64,000 bases of DNA from Aldehydirespirator sp965203575 (GCA_965203575.1 OZ241894.1:3534001-3598000); one strand, 5' to 3'; positions 7,838-17,152 are shown, counted from the stretch's first letter. Numbers and translations are program-made. Notes: a model not told the origin generated them from the sequence alone.

Positions 7838-9088
7838 TCAGAAGTCGGTGGAGATCACTGACACAACCTCACCGTGATCGTCGATCTCCGGTATGTAGTG
7901 CCACTTGTCGAAGGTTGTACAGGGGTGGCTGATGCCGAAGCTGACGAAATCGCCGACGCTGATGGCGTCTTCTGGGTCGACCGCCATGAAAGTGTGCTGA
8001 TCCATCAGCGCCGTCACCGCCCAGTGAGCCGGTGCGCAGCCGGCAGGCTCAGAGACGGGCCGGTGCGACAGCGGCACCGGCAGGCCTTCGTCGAAGGAGA
8101 CGTCGCGCTTTCCGAGATCTATCAGCACGAGGTTGGGCTCAGGGCGCGAGAGGACCTGGCCGACCGCCTCCAATGCCGGCACGAATGTCGGCCACGAGGG
8201 GTCGCTGCGCAGCGGCGAGAACCTCTCATAGAGGCCGTGGTCGTGGGTCACGTAGCAGCCGCTGCGCAGCACCAGATCCGCTCCATGGGCCGCGGCTGCC
8301 GGTCCGCAGACAGCGATCACATCGTCGAAGCAGGCGCTACCGCCCGCGGTCAGCACCGGCGTCGCCGACGGGTCTATCAGCCCCGCACCGGCGAGCCGTT
8401 CGAAGGCTGACGCCAGCCGGGTCAGGTAGGCGCGCACACGGCGCCGGGGATCAGCGCCGTTCGGGTCCAGGAAGACGCCCTCGTATCCCGCCACGCCCGC
8501 GAGTCGGACGCAGTCTGTTGCCGCAGCCCGCTCGGCCAGGGCGTACATGTCGTCGTCACGGCGCAGGCCTGTGCGGCCACCCTCGCCGCCGACCTCGATC
8601 AGCACCGAGATCCGCTCCGGCCGAGATCCGTGCTCGAACGTCTCGGGTGATCGGTGAGCCAGGCGGTCCAGTCCGATGTCCGAGTCGACGAACACATACA
8701 GCTCCAGGCCCGCGGCTGAAGCTTGCCATGCCCAGTCGATGGCCGCGGTGTGAACCAGCTGGTTGGCCAGCATGACCCGAGTGACCCCGGCAGCGAACAA
8801 GGCCCGGATCTGAACCGCGGTGGCGACCGTGACTCCCCAAGCGCCACCGCGCAGCTGCCGCTCGATGAGCGACCATGCCATCGTGGTCTTGGCGTGAGGA
8901 GCGATTCGTGCACTGTGTGCCGTGCAGTACCGGTGCATGGTCTCAAGATTGTGGGCGATGGCCCGGGCCTTGGCCACGACCAGCGGCGACGTGAAGGTCC
9001 CGTCGTAGACGTTGCGACCGAGCATTGATTCCGGGTTCCGGCCTATGAGGTCGTGAGGTACACCCTTCGTGCCCGGGGTGAAGGCCAT
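7838..9088 (-). CDS. DSD1-family PLP enzyme (D-amino acid or D-glucosaminate dehydratase/aldolase type)
   Basis: A 416-residue fold-type III PLP enzyme of the D-threonine aldolase/D-serine dehydratase group. The PLP lysine segment is ARIAPHAKTTMAW near residue 65. The C-terminal DSD1-like domain has the metal-binding pair in GISHPCTTFDKW (His-x-Cys). Family members use PLP and a divalent metal to eliminate water or cleave beta-hydroxy D-amino acids. It is last in the minus-strand unit pfkB-iclR-this gene, 5 bp after iclR. With the KDG-type kinase, RidA and a deacylase nearby, a D-glucosaminate-like substrate giving 2-keto-3-deoxygluconate is inferred. D-serine or D-threonine use is the main alternative. 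Confidence 0.75.
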   Translation of the reverse strand: MAFTPGTKGVPHDLIGRNPESMLGRNVYDGTFTSPLVVAKARAIAHNLETMHRYCTAHSARIAPHAKTTMAWSLIERQLRGGAWGVTVATAVQIRALFAAGVTRVMLANQLVHTAAIDWAWQASAAGLELYVFVDSDIGLDRLAHRSPETFEHGSRPERISVLIEVGGEGGRTGLRRDDDMYALAERAAATDCVRLAGVAGYEGVFLDPNGADPRRRVRAYLTRLASAFERLAGAGLIDPSATPVLTAGGSACFDDVIAVCGPAAAAHGADLVLRSGCYVTHDHGLYERFSPLRSDPSWPTFVPALEAVGQVLSRPEPNLVLIDLGKRDVSFDEGLPVPLSHRPVSEPAGCAPAHWAVTALMDQHTFMAVDPEDAISVGDFVSFGISHPCTTFDKWHYIPEIDDHGEVVSVISTDF

Positions 9089-9093
9089 CGTCG

Positions 9094-9837
9094 CTAGGGA
9101 GTCCAGCCGTACTCGGAGGAGATCGCCGCAGTGGTTCGCAGCAGCCGCGGCACCAGTCTCAGGACTTCCTCGTAATCGCAGGACAACGTGGTGGCAGTGA
9201 TCGACACTGACCCGGTCACCGACCCCGAAGACTCGAACACGGGCGCGGCGACGCAGTTCACGAAGGACTCGTGCTCGAGATGGTCGGTGGCGTAGCCGCG
9301 CTCTCTCACGGCTGCCAGCTCGGCCAGGAACGCCTCGGCGGTGGTGATGGTGTTCTCGGTGAAGCGCACATAGTCGATCCCGGCCGCCAGGGCCTCCTGC
9401 TCGGCACGGGGCAGGAACGCCACTATGGCCTTGGCAAGGCCCGTGCAGTACAGCGGCGCGGCATGGCCGATGCGGGAGTACATGCGGACTTTGTGTGCTG
9501 TCTCCCGCTTGTCGACATAGATCACCTGGCCGGCCTCCATGGCGCCGAGATGGATCGTGTGACGGACATCTGTGCTCAACTCGGTGAGGTGTCTGGCGGC
9601 TGTCGTTCTCAGGTCGATCTGCTCGTGTGCGGCGTTGGCCAGGGAGAGGATGCGGCTGCCGAGCCGGAAGACGTGGTGTTCGTCTCTTGTCACGAAGCGC
9701 TCAGCCTCGAGCACCTGAAGGGTGCGCAGAGCCGTAGTGCGGTGCGCGCCGATGAAGGCGGCGACATCCTCGATGGTGCAAGGCTGACGGCCCAACAGGT
9801 CGAGGACACGCAGGGCTCGCCGGACTGTCTGGCTCAC
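9094..9837 (-). CDS. IclR-family transcriptional regulator
   Basis: About 247 residues. An N-terminal winged helix-turn-helix (SQTVRRALRVLDLLGRQ, TIEDVAAFIGAHRTTALRTLQVLEAERFV) precedes an IclR effector domain (HTIHLGAMEAGQVIYVDKRE, AAPLYCTGLAKAIVAFL, CVAAPVF). The frame is open up to GTG 9876, but GTG 9837 overlaps the pfkB stop in a GTGA quartet and starts right at the HTH, so it is preferred. It is the likely regulator of the island and may bind the paired palindromes at 10959-10993 and 18718-18752. The effector is unknown, plausibly the pathway sugar acid. Confidence 0.85.
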   Translation of the reverse strand: MSQTVRRALRVLDLLGRQPCTIEDVAAFIGAHRTTALRTLQVLEAERFVTRDEHHVFRLGSRILSLANAAHEQIDLRTTAARHLTELSTDVRHTIHLGAMEAGQVIYVDKRETAHKVRMYSRIGHAAPLYCTGLAKAIVAFLPRAEQEALAAGIDYVRFTENTITTAEAFLAELAAVRERGYATDHLEHESFVNCVAAPVFESSGSVTGSVSITATTLSCDYEEVLRLVPRLLRTTAAISSEYGWTP

Positions 9838-10895
9838 GGCAGCGATTCTCCCATCTTGAACTCGGCCCGCGCCCACTTAGGCGGCGACAACGACAGGAGC
9901 CCGTTGATGGTGCCCGGATCGGGCAACGTTCCGACGTCGGCTGGATGGGCCAGAGCGCTCATCGCGGTGATGTGCCCGCGGCGCAGCCATGCCTCGACCG
10001 GCTCGGATGCCCTCAGCATCCCGGCCAGCACTCCTGCAGCGAACGCGTCGCCCGCGCCGATGGCCCCGACGAGCGGCCCCTTGAGCGCGGGCACGCACAC
10101 CGTGCCTCCCTCGCTGAGGGCGTAGGCCCCGTGACCGGAGTTCTTCACCACCACCATCTCGGGGTCCGGCAGCAGGCTGCGAATGCCGCGCGGCGTGGCG
10201 GTGTTCCAGACATCGTCGGCCTCGTCCAACCCGACGAACACCACATCGGCAGCGTTGGCCGTCGAGCGAAGCATCTCCGCAGCGCTGCCGGCCGCGGCAG
10301 CCGAGGCACCTTCGGGATACAGGGCCGGGCGCCAGTTGACGTCGAAGGACACGGTGGCCGCGCCGTGGCGCGGCCGCGCGACCAGGGCTGCGATCAGCTC
10401 GCGGCAAGACTCCGACAGCAACGTGGTGATCCCGGTGAGGTGCAGGACTCGGGCCGACAGCAACTCGACGACGTCTACGGTGTCCGGCGCCATGGTGGTG
10501 GCGGCCGAGTCCGTCCGGTAGTACCGCACCTGCCAGCCGTTGGCGGCCGGCTCCTTCAACATGACTCCGGTCGGGTGCCCGGCATGGCGTGCAACCCGGC
10601 TCACGTCCACACCATCCGCCGAGATGCCTTGCAGCACGAGGTCTCCTGCCAGGTCCCTGCCGAGCCTGCTCACCCACGCCGTGCGGAGGTTGTGCGCGGC
10701 GCAATAGCGAACCGTGTTCGATTCCGCCCCGGCGATCTCCCAATCGAACGTCTCGCCGTGCCTCGACCATCGCAGGGCCAGCATCGACTCGCCCAAACCG
10801 ATCACGTCCAGCCGCTGCACTCCCCTCGCTTTCCTGGCACCGTCTGCAGAGCCGGCGCCGGAGAGGCCGCCGGGCGATTGATCGGGGCGGGACAT
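9834..10895 (-). CDS. PfkB-family sugar kinase, 2-keto-3-deoxygluconate kinase-like
   Basis: A 353-residue ribokinase-fold enzyme. The N-terminal IGLGESMLAL and the second PfkB signature GAIGAGDAFAAGVLAG, with its catalytic Asp, are both intact. A SFDVNWRPALYPEG segment resembles KDG kinases. It would phosphorylate a sugar acid such as KDG to KDPG in the cytoplasm. It heads a minus-strand unit and its stop overlaps the iclR start. The first approximately 28 residues are low-complexity, so the true start may be further in (GVQRLDVIGLGES). Substrate is inferred from context. Confidence 0.8.
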   Translation of the reverse strand: MSRPDQSPGGLSGAGSADGARKARGVQRLDVIGLGESMLALRWSRHGETFDWEIAGAESNTVRYCAAHNLRTAWVSRLGRDLAGDLVLQGISADGVDVSRVARHAGHPTGVMLKEPAANGWQVRYYRTDSAATTMAPDTVDVVELLSARVLHLTGITTLLSESCRELIAALVARPRHGAATVSFDVNWRPALYPEGASAAAAGSAAEMLRSTANAADVVFVGLDEADDVWNTATPRGIRSLLPDPEMVVVKNSGHGAYALSEGGTVCVPALKGPLVGAIGAGDAFAAGVLAGMLRASEPVEAWLRRGHITAMSALAHPADVGTLPDPGTINGLLSLSPPKWARAEFKMGESLP

Positions 10896-10958
10896 CGGGC
10901 TACCTCCTGCGACCGCGCTGCCTCACTGGACATGGCCAGCCCACAAGAATAGCCTATA

Positions 10959-10993
10959 GTGCAGTATCTACATACTTAGTGCGGATATCGCAC
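10959..10993. promoter_or_regulatory. Paired 15-bp palindromic operators between pfkB and the deacylase gene
   Basis: Site A1 GTGCAGTATCTACAT (10959-10973) and site A2 GTGCGGATATCGCAC (10979-10993) are 20 bp apart start to start. A2 is a near-perfect palindrome. The same pair with the same 20-bp offset occurs upstream of the ABC transporter gene at 18718-18752. TATAGT (10955-10960), a -10-like hexamer for the plus-strand unit, overlaps A1. This strongly suggests a shared repressor, probably the IclR protein. Confidence 0.75.
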
Positions 10994-11050
10994 CCAGCGT
11001 CGCCGGCAGGAATTGCTGGCAGCCGAATCGCAGAAGGAGACGCACAGCCG

Positions 11051-12535
11051 ATGCTTGACCTCGCCGTTCGGGACGCGGTGGTGTACGACGGGCTCTCGGG
11101 GGAGCCCATGGAGGCTGATATCGGCGTTGCGGGAGGCGTCATCTGCGAGGTCGGAACGGTCGGCCCCGCCCGCCGCGAGCTCGTGGCGGCCGGGGCCGCG
11201 GCCGCCCCCGGCTTCATCGATGCTCACAGCCACGACGACATGGAACTGCACCGCCATCCCGACAACCGCGCCAAGCTTCGACAGGGCGTCACCACCGTGG
11301 TGTGCGGAAACTGTGGCTTCAGTGCCTTCCCCCATTCGTCGGCAGCGGACCTCTGGGCCGCGAGTTGCTCGGACTTCTTGTCCGTCTGCGGTCCCTGGAA
11401 CGACTGCCGGGGCTATCGACATGCGTTGGCCGAGCACGGGACAGGCACCAACGTCGCCGCCTTCGTGGGGCACAACTCCATCCTGCGCAGTCTCCGCGGG
11501 CCAGGCCCGGCGCCGCTGTCACGGCTGCAGCGAGCGGCCGTACTCGACGAGGTCCGCCGAGCCATGGACGCGGGCGCCCTGGGCGTCTCGACCGGCTTGA
11601 TCTACGAACCGGGCCGCCATGCGGGCGCAGAGGACCTGGCTGCCTTGGTAGCCGCTGTGGCCGACTACGGCGGATTGCACAGCACCCACCTGCGCGACGA
11701 GGCCTCAGGCCTTGCCGGCTCGGTGGCGGAGGCGCTGGGGATCGCTCGAGAGACCGGCGCCGGCGTTCAGATCTCGCATCTGAAGGCCATCGGTCCGAGC
11801 AATTGGGGAACGGTGGGTGAGTCTCTTCGCCTCATCGAGGCAGCTCACGCCGACGGCGTGGACGTGGCCTTCGACGTCTATCCCTACACGGCGGGCTCGG
11901 GACCCTTGCGGGCGTACTTCGATCCCGATGACATGGATGCAGCCCGGGCGGCGCTGGTGCAGGTGATCCGTTGCGAGGACTATCCGGACTATACGGGCCG
12001 CAGGCTGGTGGAGGTGGCCGAAGCCGAGGGCCTGGACCTGGAGGAGCTTCTTCGGCGCATCGTCACCGCCCCCTATGCGGCACGCACCCTGTGCGTGATC
12101 TTCGAGATCGACGAGACCGACATGGTCCAGGTGCTCACCCATCCTCTCGCCATAATCGGAAGCGACGGCATACCCCAGGACGGCGGCGTTCCCCATCCCC
12201 GGCTCCTAGGGGCCTTCCCGCGGGTTCTCGGCCACTACAGCCGCGACGCAGGGCTGCTGCGGTTGGCGGAGGCGATCGCCAAGATGACCAGTGTCCCAGC
12301 CCAGCGCTTCGGCCTGCGGGACCGGGGTGTCATCGCCGTCGGGGCCGCGGCCGACATCGTCGTGTTCGACCCCGGCCGGATCGGCGACACCGGTGACTAC
12401 GCCCGCCGGTCTGATCCGGCCGGCGTCCGCTATGTGGTCGTCAACGGCTCGGTTGCGGTCACGCCGGAGGGCTGCACCGGCGAGAGGTCGGGCAGGTTCC
12501 TCACCCGCGCCCGCCGTGAAGCATCCACCGGCTGA
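11051..12535 (+). CDS. N-acyl-D-amino-acid deacylase-like amidohydrolase
   Basis: A 494-residue metal-dependent amidohydrolase. Visible are the metal-ligand motif IDAHSHDD, the family-typical Cys region VVCGNCGFS, metal histidines in STHLRDEA and QISHLKAIG, and the catalytic Asp in IIGSDG. D-aminoacylases of this group remove N-acyl groups from D-configured amino acids or amino sugar acids. ATG 11051 is chosen because AGAAGGAGA lies 12 bp upstream and it begins the domain; the longer open frame to 10589 crosses the operator region. RidA follows in the same unit. N-acetylglucosaminate is the inferred substrate. Confidence 0.85.
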   Translation: MLDLAVRDAVVYDGLSGEPMEADIGVAGGVICEVGTVGPARRELVAAGAAAAPGFIDAHSHDDMELHRHPDNRAKLRQGVTTVVCGNCGFSAFPHSSAADLWAASCSDFLSVCGPWNDCRGYRHALAEHGTGTNVAAFVGHNSILRSLRGPGPAPLSRLQRAAVLDEVRRAMDAGALGVSTGLIYEPGRHAGAEDLAALVAAVADYGGLHSTHLRDEASGLAGSVAEALGIARETGAGVQISHLKAIGPSNWGTVGESLRLIEAAHADGVDVAFDVYPYTAGSGPLRAYFDPDDMDAARAALVQVIRCEDYPDYTGRRLVEVAEAEGLDLEELLRRIVTAPYAARTLCVIFEIDETDMVQVLTHPLAIIGSDGIPQDGGVPHPRLLGAFPRVLGHYSRDAGLLRLAEAIAKMTSVPAQRFGLRDRGVIAVGAAADIVVFDPGRIGDTGDYARRSDPAGVRYVVVNGSVAVTPEGCTGERSGRFLTRARREASTG

Positions 12536-12603
12536 GGGACCAGTAGGCGTCCTGGATCGATCCTCGTCCGCACACGCCATGAAGCCTCCAGGAGGAGATC
12601 CGT

Positions 12604-12993
12604 ATGAACCGTCGAGCAGTCTCGACTAGCGACATTCCGGCGGCAGCCGGTCCGTACTCGGCCGGGGTTGTGCATCAGGGCCTCCTGCTGTTGTCGGGCC
12701 AAGGGCCATTCATGCCCGACGGCAGCCTCGCCGGTCCGGACATAGAGACACAGACGCGCCAGACGCTGGCCAATCTCGCCGCGGTGGCGAAGGCTGCCGG
12801 CGCCAGCCTCGGCGACGCCCTGCGCCTCGGCGTGTTTCTCGCCGACATGGCGGACTTCGCCGGCATGAACCGGGTGTTCGCCGAGTGGTTCGAGGAGCCC
12901 TACCCGGCCAGAACCACAGTTCGGGCGGGGCTGCCCCTGCCGGGGATGCTCGTGGAGATAGACGCGGTGGTCGCAATGGGCGACCGTCGCTGA
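12604..12993 (+). CDS. ridA: RidA-family enamine/imine deaminase
   Basis: A 129-residue trimeric RidA/YjgF protein: IPAAAGPYSAGVVHQGLLLLSGQGP, a QTRQTLANLAAVAKAAG helix, and the C-terminal YPARTTVRAGLPLPGMLVEIDAVV containing the Arg that binds the carboxylate. RidA hydrolyses reactive enamine/imine intermediates released by PLP dehydratases, so it fits the DSD1-like enzyme encoded nearby. A strong Shine-Dalgarno (AGGAGGA) precedes ATG 12604. It is transcribed after the deacylase gene and ends 10 bp from the convergent lactonase gene. Confidence 0.92.
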   Translation: MNRRAVSTSDIPAAAGPYSAGVVHQGLLLLSGQGPFMPDGSLAGPDIETQTRQTLANLAAVAKAAGASLGDALRLGVFLADMADFAGMNRVFAEWFEEPYPARTTVRAGLPLPGMLVEIDAVVAMGDRR

Positions 12994-13003
12994 ACCCTCG
13001 GGC

Positions 13004-13954
13004 TCAGGCTCTCAGGCTCTCGGCCTCGGCCAACCGCTCTCGCCAGGCCGACGCCGTGTCAGGTGTCCCAGAGGGGCAGAAGGCCAGGACGCGTCCCGCC
13101 GCATCGACTTCCAACGCCACCAGCTCGTCGGTGTCGTCGAGAGTCACATACAGCGTCTTGAGGCCATCGCCGCCGAAGCACACGTTCGTGGGATCGCGGC
13201 CCGGGACCGGAATCGGCGCCAACTCGGTTCCTGCCGGTGTGTACACCCGGACGCAGCCGGCACCGTAGTGAGCCACATAGAGGTTGCCGTCGACGTCCAG
13301 CGCCATGCCGTCGGGGCCCTGCACGTCCACACCGGGCACGCGAGGCAGCTGTGCGAACACCTCGGCCGGGCCCACATCCCGCTCTCCGATGGCGCGGTGG
13401 AGCCACAGCAGCCCAGTGCGAGTCTCTGCATAGATCAGGCCTGTGCCGGTCCGGACGATCCCGTTGGGGAATGCCAGCCCACGCGCGACCTGCTCGAGTT
13501 CAGCCGTTCCTGACCGCACGACGTACACCGCGCCGCAGCGGCGCTCCAGCGTGCTGCCCCACGGATCGGTGACCCACAAGTCTCCCCGATCATCGAAGAA
13601 CAGGTCATTGGGTCCGTTCGGGGTAGCAACGAACTCGCCGACATGGCCGTCGGGGGCGGCCCGGAGCACGGCGCGATGGCCTTCGTCGGTGATGTAGAGC
13701 GCGCCGTCCGGTCCGAAGGCCATAGCCGCGGGGATTCCCACCGTCTTCGCCGTCGAGGTGTTGAACAGCAGGCGCGTCCCGGTGCTCGGGCGGGTCGCGA
13801 CGATGTCGCCGCCTCGCGTGGCGCGGTTGGACTCGCGGGTGAAGCTGCACACGTTCAGGATCCACCCGTCGGGTCCCACCGTGGGACCCTCCGGCGCGGA
13901 CACGCCGCGGGCGACGACACGCGCCGAGCGGCCATGGCCCCGACATGGCGTCAT
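13004..13954 (-). CDS. SMP-30/gluconolactonase-like protein
   Basis: A 316-residue six-bladed beta-propeller of the SMP-30/gluconolaconase/LRE family: SAPEGPTVGPDGWI (the metal-binding Glu), GPNDLFFDDRGDLWVTD, LAFPNGIV and GPDGMALDVDGNLYVAHYG. These enzymes hydrolyse sugar lactones using one divalent metal. No signal peptide is seen. The ATG overlaps the stop of the transporter ATPase gene (ATGA), so it is the last gene of the ABC operon. It could open the lactone of an oxidised amino sugar before deacylation. Confidence 0.82.
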   Translation of the reverse strand: MTPCRGHGRSARVVARGVSAPEGPTVGPDGWILNVCSFTRESNRATRGGDIVATRPSTGTRLLFNTSTAKTVGIPAAMAFGPDGALYITDEGHRAVLRAAPDGHVGEFVATPNGPNDLFFDDRGDLWVTDPWGSTLERRCGAVYVVRSGTAELEQVARGLAFPNGIVRTGTGLIYAETRTGLLWLHRAIGERDVGPAEVFAQLPRVPGVDVQGPDGMALDVDGNLYVAHYGAGCVRVYTPAGTELAPIPVPGRDPTNVCFGGDGLKTLYVTLDDTDELVALEVDAAGRVLAFCPSGTPDTASAWRERLAEAESLRA

Positions 13955-15063
13955 GGCGCGACCGGGCAGAGACCAGCCACCCGCACGCCGCGGTCGTCGA
14001 AGAGATGTGCGGCTCCGTCGCCGATGGCCAGGGCCACGGTATCGCCGGGGGGTCGGTCCCGTGCCGGATCGGCGCGTGCCTGCACGGATCGGCCGCGCTC
14101 GAGCTCGACCTCCACGAAGCAGTCGCTGCCGAGATAGTCGCGCCGCGTCACGGTGCCGGACAGGTGGCCGGGCGAGCCGTCGTCGACGACACGCAGACCG
14201 GTCGGTCTCAGCCCGATCGTCGCGGGCCCTCCCGCCTGCAGCCCGTCGGTGCGGTCGGGCAGCAGCCGCACGCCCTCGAACTCGACGTCCAGCGCCGGCC
14301 CGACCTCGGCCGCAAGCAGCAGCATCTGCGGACTGCCGATGAACCGGGCGACGAAGGTGTTGGCAGGCGCGTCGTACAGGTCGTGGGGCGTTCCGATCTG
14401 CTGGAGCCGTCCCCCCTCCAGCACCACGATCCGGTCCGCCATCGTCATCGCCTCAATCTGGTCATGGGTGACGTAGACGGTTGCGCGGCCCACCCGGTTG
14501 TGCATTTCCAGCAGGCTGGTGCGCATCTCGGCGCGCAGCAGCGCATCGAGATTCGACAGGGGCTCGTCCATCAGGAACACGGCCGGCTGGCGCACGATGG
14601 CACGGGCCAGCGCCACCCTTTGACGCTGCCCTCCGCTGAGCTGCGCGGGTCTGCGGTCGAGCAGGTCTGACAACGTGACGATCTCGGCCGCTGAGAGCAC
14701 CCGCTGGTTGATCTCCGACCTGGAGAGGCGGGGTCGCTTGATCTGTCTGAGCGGGAAGGCGATGTTGTCTCTCACGGTCATGTGGGGGTAGAGCGCATAG
14801 TTCTGGAACACCATGGCAACGTTTCGCTCCTTGGGCCGGACATAGTTGACCAGCTTGCCGTCGACGTAGATCTCACCGTCCGACAGGTCCTCGAGTCCTG
14901 CGATCATCTTCAATATGGTGCTCTTCCCGCACCCCGACGGCCCGAGGAGGATCAGGAACTCACCGGGTGCGACGGCGATGCTGAGGGGTTGCAGCACCTC
15001 GGTGTCGCCGAAGGACTTCGTCACCTGGATCATCTCTATCGCCGGTGTGGTGCCGGTGGGCAT
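13951..15063 (-). CDS. Sugar ABC transporter ATP-binding protein (MalK/UgpC type)
   Basis: A 370-residue ATPase of the CUT1 family: Walker A GPSGCGKS, signature LSGGQRQRVALARAI, Walker B VFLMDEPLSNLD, the switch His in YVTHDQIEAM, and a C-terminal regulatory OB-like domain of about 130 residues (IGLRPTGL...). It energises the two permeases encoded upstream and sits on the cytoplasmic side of the membrane. It lies between malG-like and lactonase genes in the minus-strand operon. Confidence 0.92.
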   Translation of the reverse strand: MPTGTTPAIEMIQVTKSFGDTEVLQPLSIAVAPGEFLILLGPSGCGKSTILKMIAGLEDLSDGEIYVDGKLVNYVRPKERNVAMVFQNYALYPHMTVRDNIAFPLRQIKRPRLSRSEINQRVLSAAEIVTLSDLLDRRPAQLSGGQRQRVALARAIVRQPAVFLMDEPLSNLDALLRAEMRTSLLEMHNRVGRATVYVTHDQIEAMTMADRIVVLEGGRLQQIGTPHDLYDAPANTFVARFIGSPQMLLLAAEVGPALDVEFEGVRLLPDRTDGLQAGGPATIGLRPTGLRVVDDGSPGHLSGTVTRRDYLGSDCFVEVELERGRSVQARADPARDRPPGDTVALAIGDGAAHLFDDRGVRVAGLCPVAP

Positions 15064-15070
15064 GGTCGTC

Positions 15071-15991
15071 CTACTCCCGCAACGCGCCCGACAGGTCGTT
15101 CACTACGAACGTCTTCTGGACGGCCAGGAAGACCAACGTGATCGGTACCGCCGCCAACAGCATCGCCGCTGACAGCAGTCCCCAGTCCGGCAGGAAGGCG
15201 CTCTTGAGGCTCGAGATCCCCACTGTCAACACCTGCCGGCTGCTGTCCTGCACGGCGATCAGCGGCCAGATGAACGACGTGTACTGGAGCATGAAGGTGA
15301 ACATGCCGAGCACCACGATGCCCGGACGGATCAGCGGCAACACGATCTTGCGGTAGATGGTGAACTCGGACGCGCCGTCGAGGCGTGCTGAGGCCGGAAG
15401 GCTGTCGGGGATCGCGGTAATGAAGCTGCGGGCCATGAAGATGCCGAGCGGGTTCGCCAATGGCGGCAGGATCAGCGCCCAGTAGGTGTTGAGCAGGCCC
15501 AGGTAACGGACCACGAAGAAGAGGGGGATGATCAGGGCCGCGATCGGGATGGCGACCGACAACAGCAGGATGAGGGCGAGGCTTCGCTTTCCGTAGAAGT
15601 CCATCTTGGCCAGCGCGTAGGCCGCCGCGGAGTCGAACCAGATCTTGAGGATGGTCACGGCTCCTGAGACGAACAACGTGTTGATCGTCCAGCGAACGAA
15701 GGGCTGGTCCTGCAACAGCGACCGCAGGTTCCCCCAGTAGACCGGCGACGGGATCCAGTCGGGGGGATAACTGAACAGGGAGTTCGTGTCCTTCAGCGCG
15801 GTGGAGATCACATAGAGGAACGGGATCAGGGCAATCGCTGTGCCGCAGCCGAGGATGGCGTAACAGGCGCCGATTGTGAGGCGAGACGGGCGTCGGGCTC
15901 CTCCGGTGCTCCACGCTCTGAGCCGGGCCTGCGCCGGGTGCGGTTCGTGCCGCTCGGAGGCCGAGCGGATAGATGCGCGAGTTCGGCTCAT
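15071..15991 (-). CDS. Carbohydrate ABC transporter permease (MalG type)
   Basis: A 306-residue integral membrane protein with about six membrane segments. The first is AILGCGTAIALIPFLYVIST. The EAA loop is ARLDGASEFTIYRKIVLPLIRPG, which docks to the ATPase. The C-terminus is typical of the MalG partner. Spacing to the ATPase gene is 7 bp. The ATG at 15991 is plausible, although the first approximately 35 residues are Arg/Ser-rich and the start could be internal. An approximately 50-bp dispersed repeat lies just upstream. Confidence 0.88.
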   Translation of the reverse strand: MSRTRASIRSASERHEPHPAQARLRAWSTGGARRPSRLTIGACYAILGCGTAIALIPFLYVISTALKDTNSLFSYPPDWIPSPVYWGNLRSLLQDQPFVRWTINTLFVSGAVTILKIWFDSAAAYALAKMDFYGKRSLALILLLSVAIPIAALIIPLFFVVRYLGLLNTYWALILPPLANPLGIFMARSFITAIPDSLPASARLDGASEFTIYRKIVLPLIRPGIVVLGMFTFMLQYTSFIWPLIAVQDSSRQVLTVGISSLKSAFLPDWGLLSAAMLLAAVPITLVFLAVQKTFVVNDLSGALRE

Positions 15992-15996
15992 ACGGT

Positions 15997-16045
15997 GCGA
16001 GGCCGTGGCCCGAGCGGCCCGTGAGCGCAGCGAACAAGAGCGGGA
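15997..16045 (-). repeat. Dispersed intergenic repeat, copy a
   Basis: An approximately 49-bp element between the two permease genes that reads, on the minus strand, CCCGCTCTTGTTCGCTGCG then CTCACGGGCCGCTCGGGCC and ACGGCCTCGC. Other copies are at 23780, 54961 and 56591. This copy runs opposite to the other three relative to the genes around it. Confidence 0.85.
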
Positions 16046-16123
16046 ATGACACCGCCGCGACGCGATGGGCCCGGCATCACTTCGCGCTCGCTCTGGTCTC
16101 GGTGTCGCCGGCCGTTGCGCTGG

Positions 16124-17086
16124 TCACGACCGGTACCTCATCAGGTATGTCTGTGCGCCGGTGAGCGCGAGGACGGTGATCACCAGGATGAACGACAGAG
16201 TCGAGCCGAAGCCGATCTCACCGAAGGAGAACAGGCTTCGATAGACGAACAGCGAGACGGTCAGCGTGCTGTTCGCCGGGCCTCCGTCGGTGAGGGCGAA
16301 CACCGTGTCGAAGAGTTGCAGGTTCACGATCGTCGCGAAGATGACGGCGAAGTAGAACGTCGGCCGCAGCAGCGGCAACGCCAGCGAGACGAACCGGCGC
16401 ACTGCGCCGGCGCCGTCGAGTTCGGCGGCCTGGAACAACTCGTGCGGCAGCCCGACGAGACCGGCGAGGAACATCATTGTCCAGAAGCCGGTGCCCCGCC
16501 AGACCTCGATCCCTGCGACCGTCGGGAGGGCGAGGCTGATGTCGCCCAGGAAGTTGATCGGGTCGCGCCCCAGCGTCCTCACGGCGAAGTTGATCACGCC
16601 GAAGTCGGGGTGGAGCACGAAGGTGAAGATGAGTGCGGCAACTATCGTGGGCTGCAGCGTCGGAAGGTAGAGGGCCACACGGATCGGTGATCCGCCTCTT
16701 GGAATGGTGCGCAGCGCCAAGGCCAGCACCATCGCGATGACGAACACGGCAGGGATGGCCATGGCGCTGTAGACGATGGTGTTGCGGATGCTGGTGCGCG
16801 CCAGCGGATCGCCGAAGGTCTCTCTCCAGTTGTCCAGTCCGACGAACTCGGCAGGGCCGAGCACTCCGCCGGTTCGGAACGTCGAGAAGGCCAGCCACAG
16901 CACCGGCAGCAGCAGAAACACCGCGAAGCACAGGAGGTTCGGCGCCAGGAACAGATAGGCCGTCAGGGCCGTACGGAGCTTGTAACGCCGTCGCAAGCGC
17001 CGGTGCTCGCCGCTGGACAGCCGCATCGCGGTTCCCGCGACCGGACAGTCGGGTGGCTCAGTCGAAACGGACGTCGATCCCGGCAC
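16124..17086 (-). CDS. Carbohydrate ABC transporter permease (MalF type)
   Basis: A 320-residue inner-membrane protein with about six helices (TAYLFLAPNLLCFAVFLLLPVLWLAF first). The EAA loop is AAELDGAGAVRRFVSLALPLLRPT. The DGGPANST segment is typical of MalF/UgpA permeases. It pairs with the MalG-type protein encoded 130 bp downstream. It is separated from the binding-protein gene by a strong hairpin, so it may be expressed at a lower level than the binding protein. Confidence 0.9.
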   Translation of the reverse strand: MPGSTSVSTEPPDCPVAGTAMRLSSGEHRRLRRRYKLRTALTAYLFLAPNLLCFAVFLLLPVLWLAFSTFRTGGVLGPAEFVGLDNWRETFGDPLARTSIRNTIVYSAMAIPAVFVIAMVLALALRTIPRGGSPIRVALYLPTLQPTIVAALIFTFVLHPDFGVINFAVRTLGRDPINFLGDISLALPTVAGIEVWRGTGFWTMMFLAGLVGLPHELFQAAELDGAGAVRRFVSLALPLLRPTFYFAVIFATIVNLQLFDTVFALTDGGPANSTLTVSLFVYRSLFSFGEIGFGSTLSFILVITVLALTGAQTYLMRYRS

Positions 17087-17152
17087 GGGACAGGCGCGTG
17101 GACGATGGCTCGTCAGTCATGGGCCATGGGCGGGCGTGACGAGGGCGAGTGC

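Noticed and set aside
5992..7932. 646-codon plus-strand frame opposite uvrB
   Set aside because: It is antisense to an obvious uvrB with normal motifs; its product is His/Arg/Gly-rich low complexity, a known by-product of GC-rich reverse frames.
10589..11050. N-terminal extension of the D-aminoacylase-like gene
   Set aside because: It crosses pfkB and the operator pair; ATG 11051 has a good ribosome-binding site and starts the domain.
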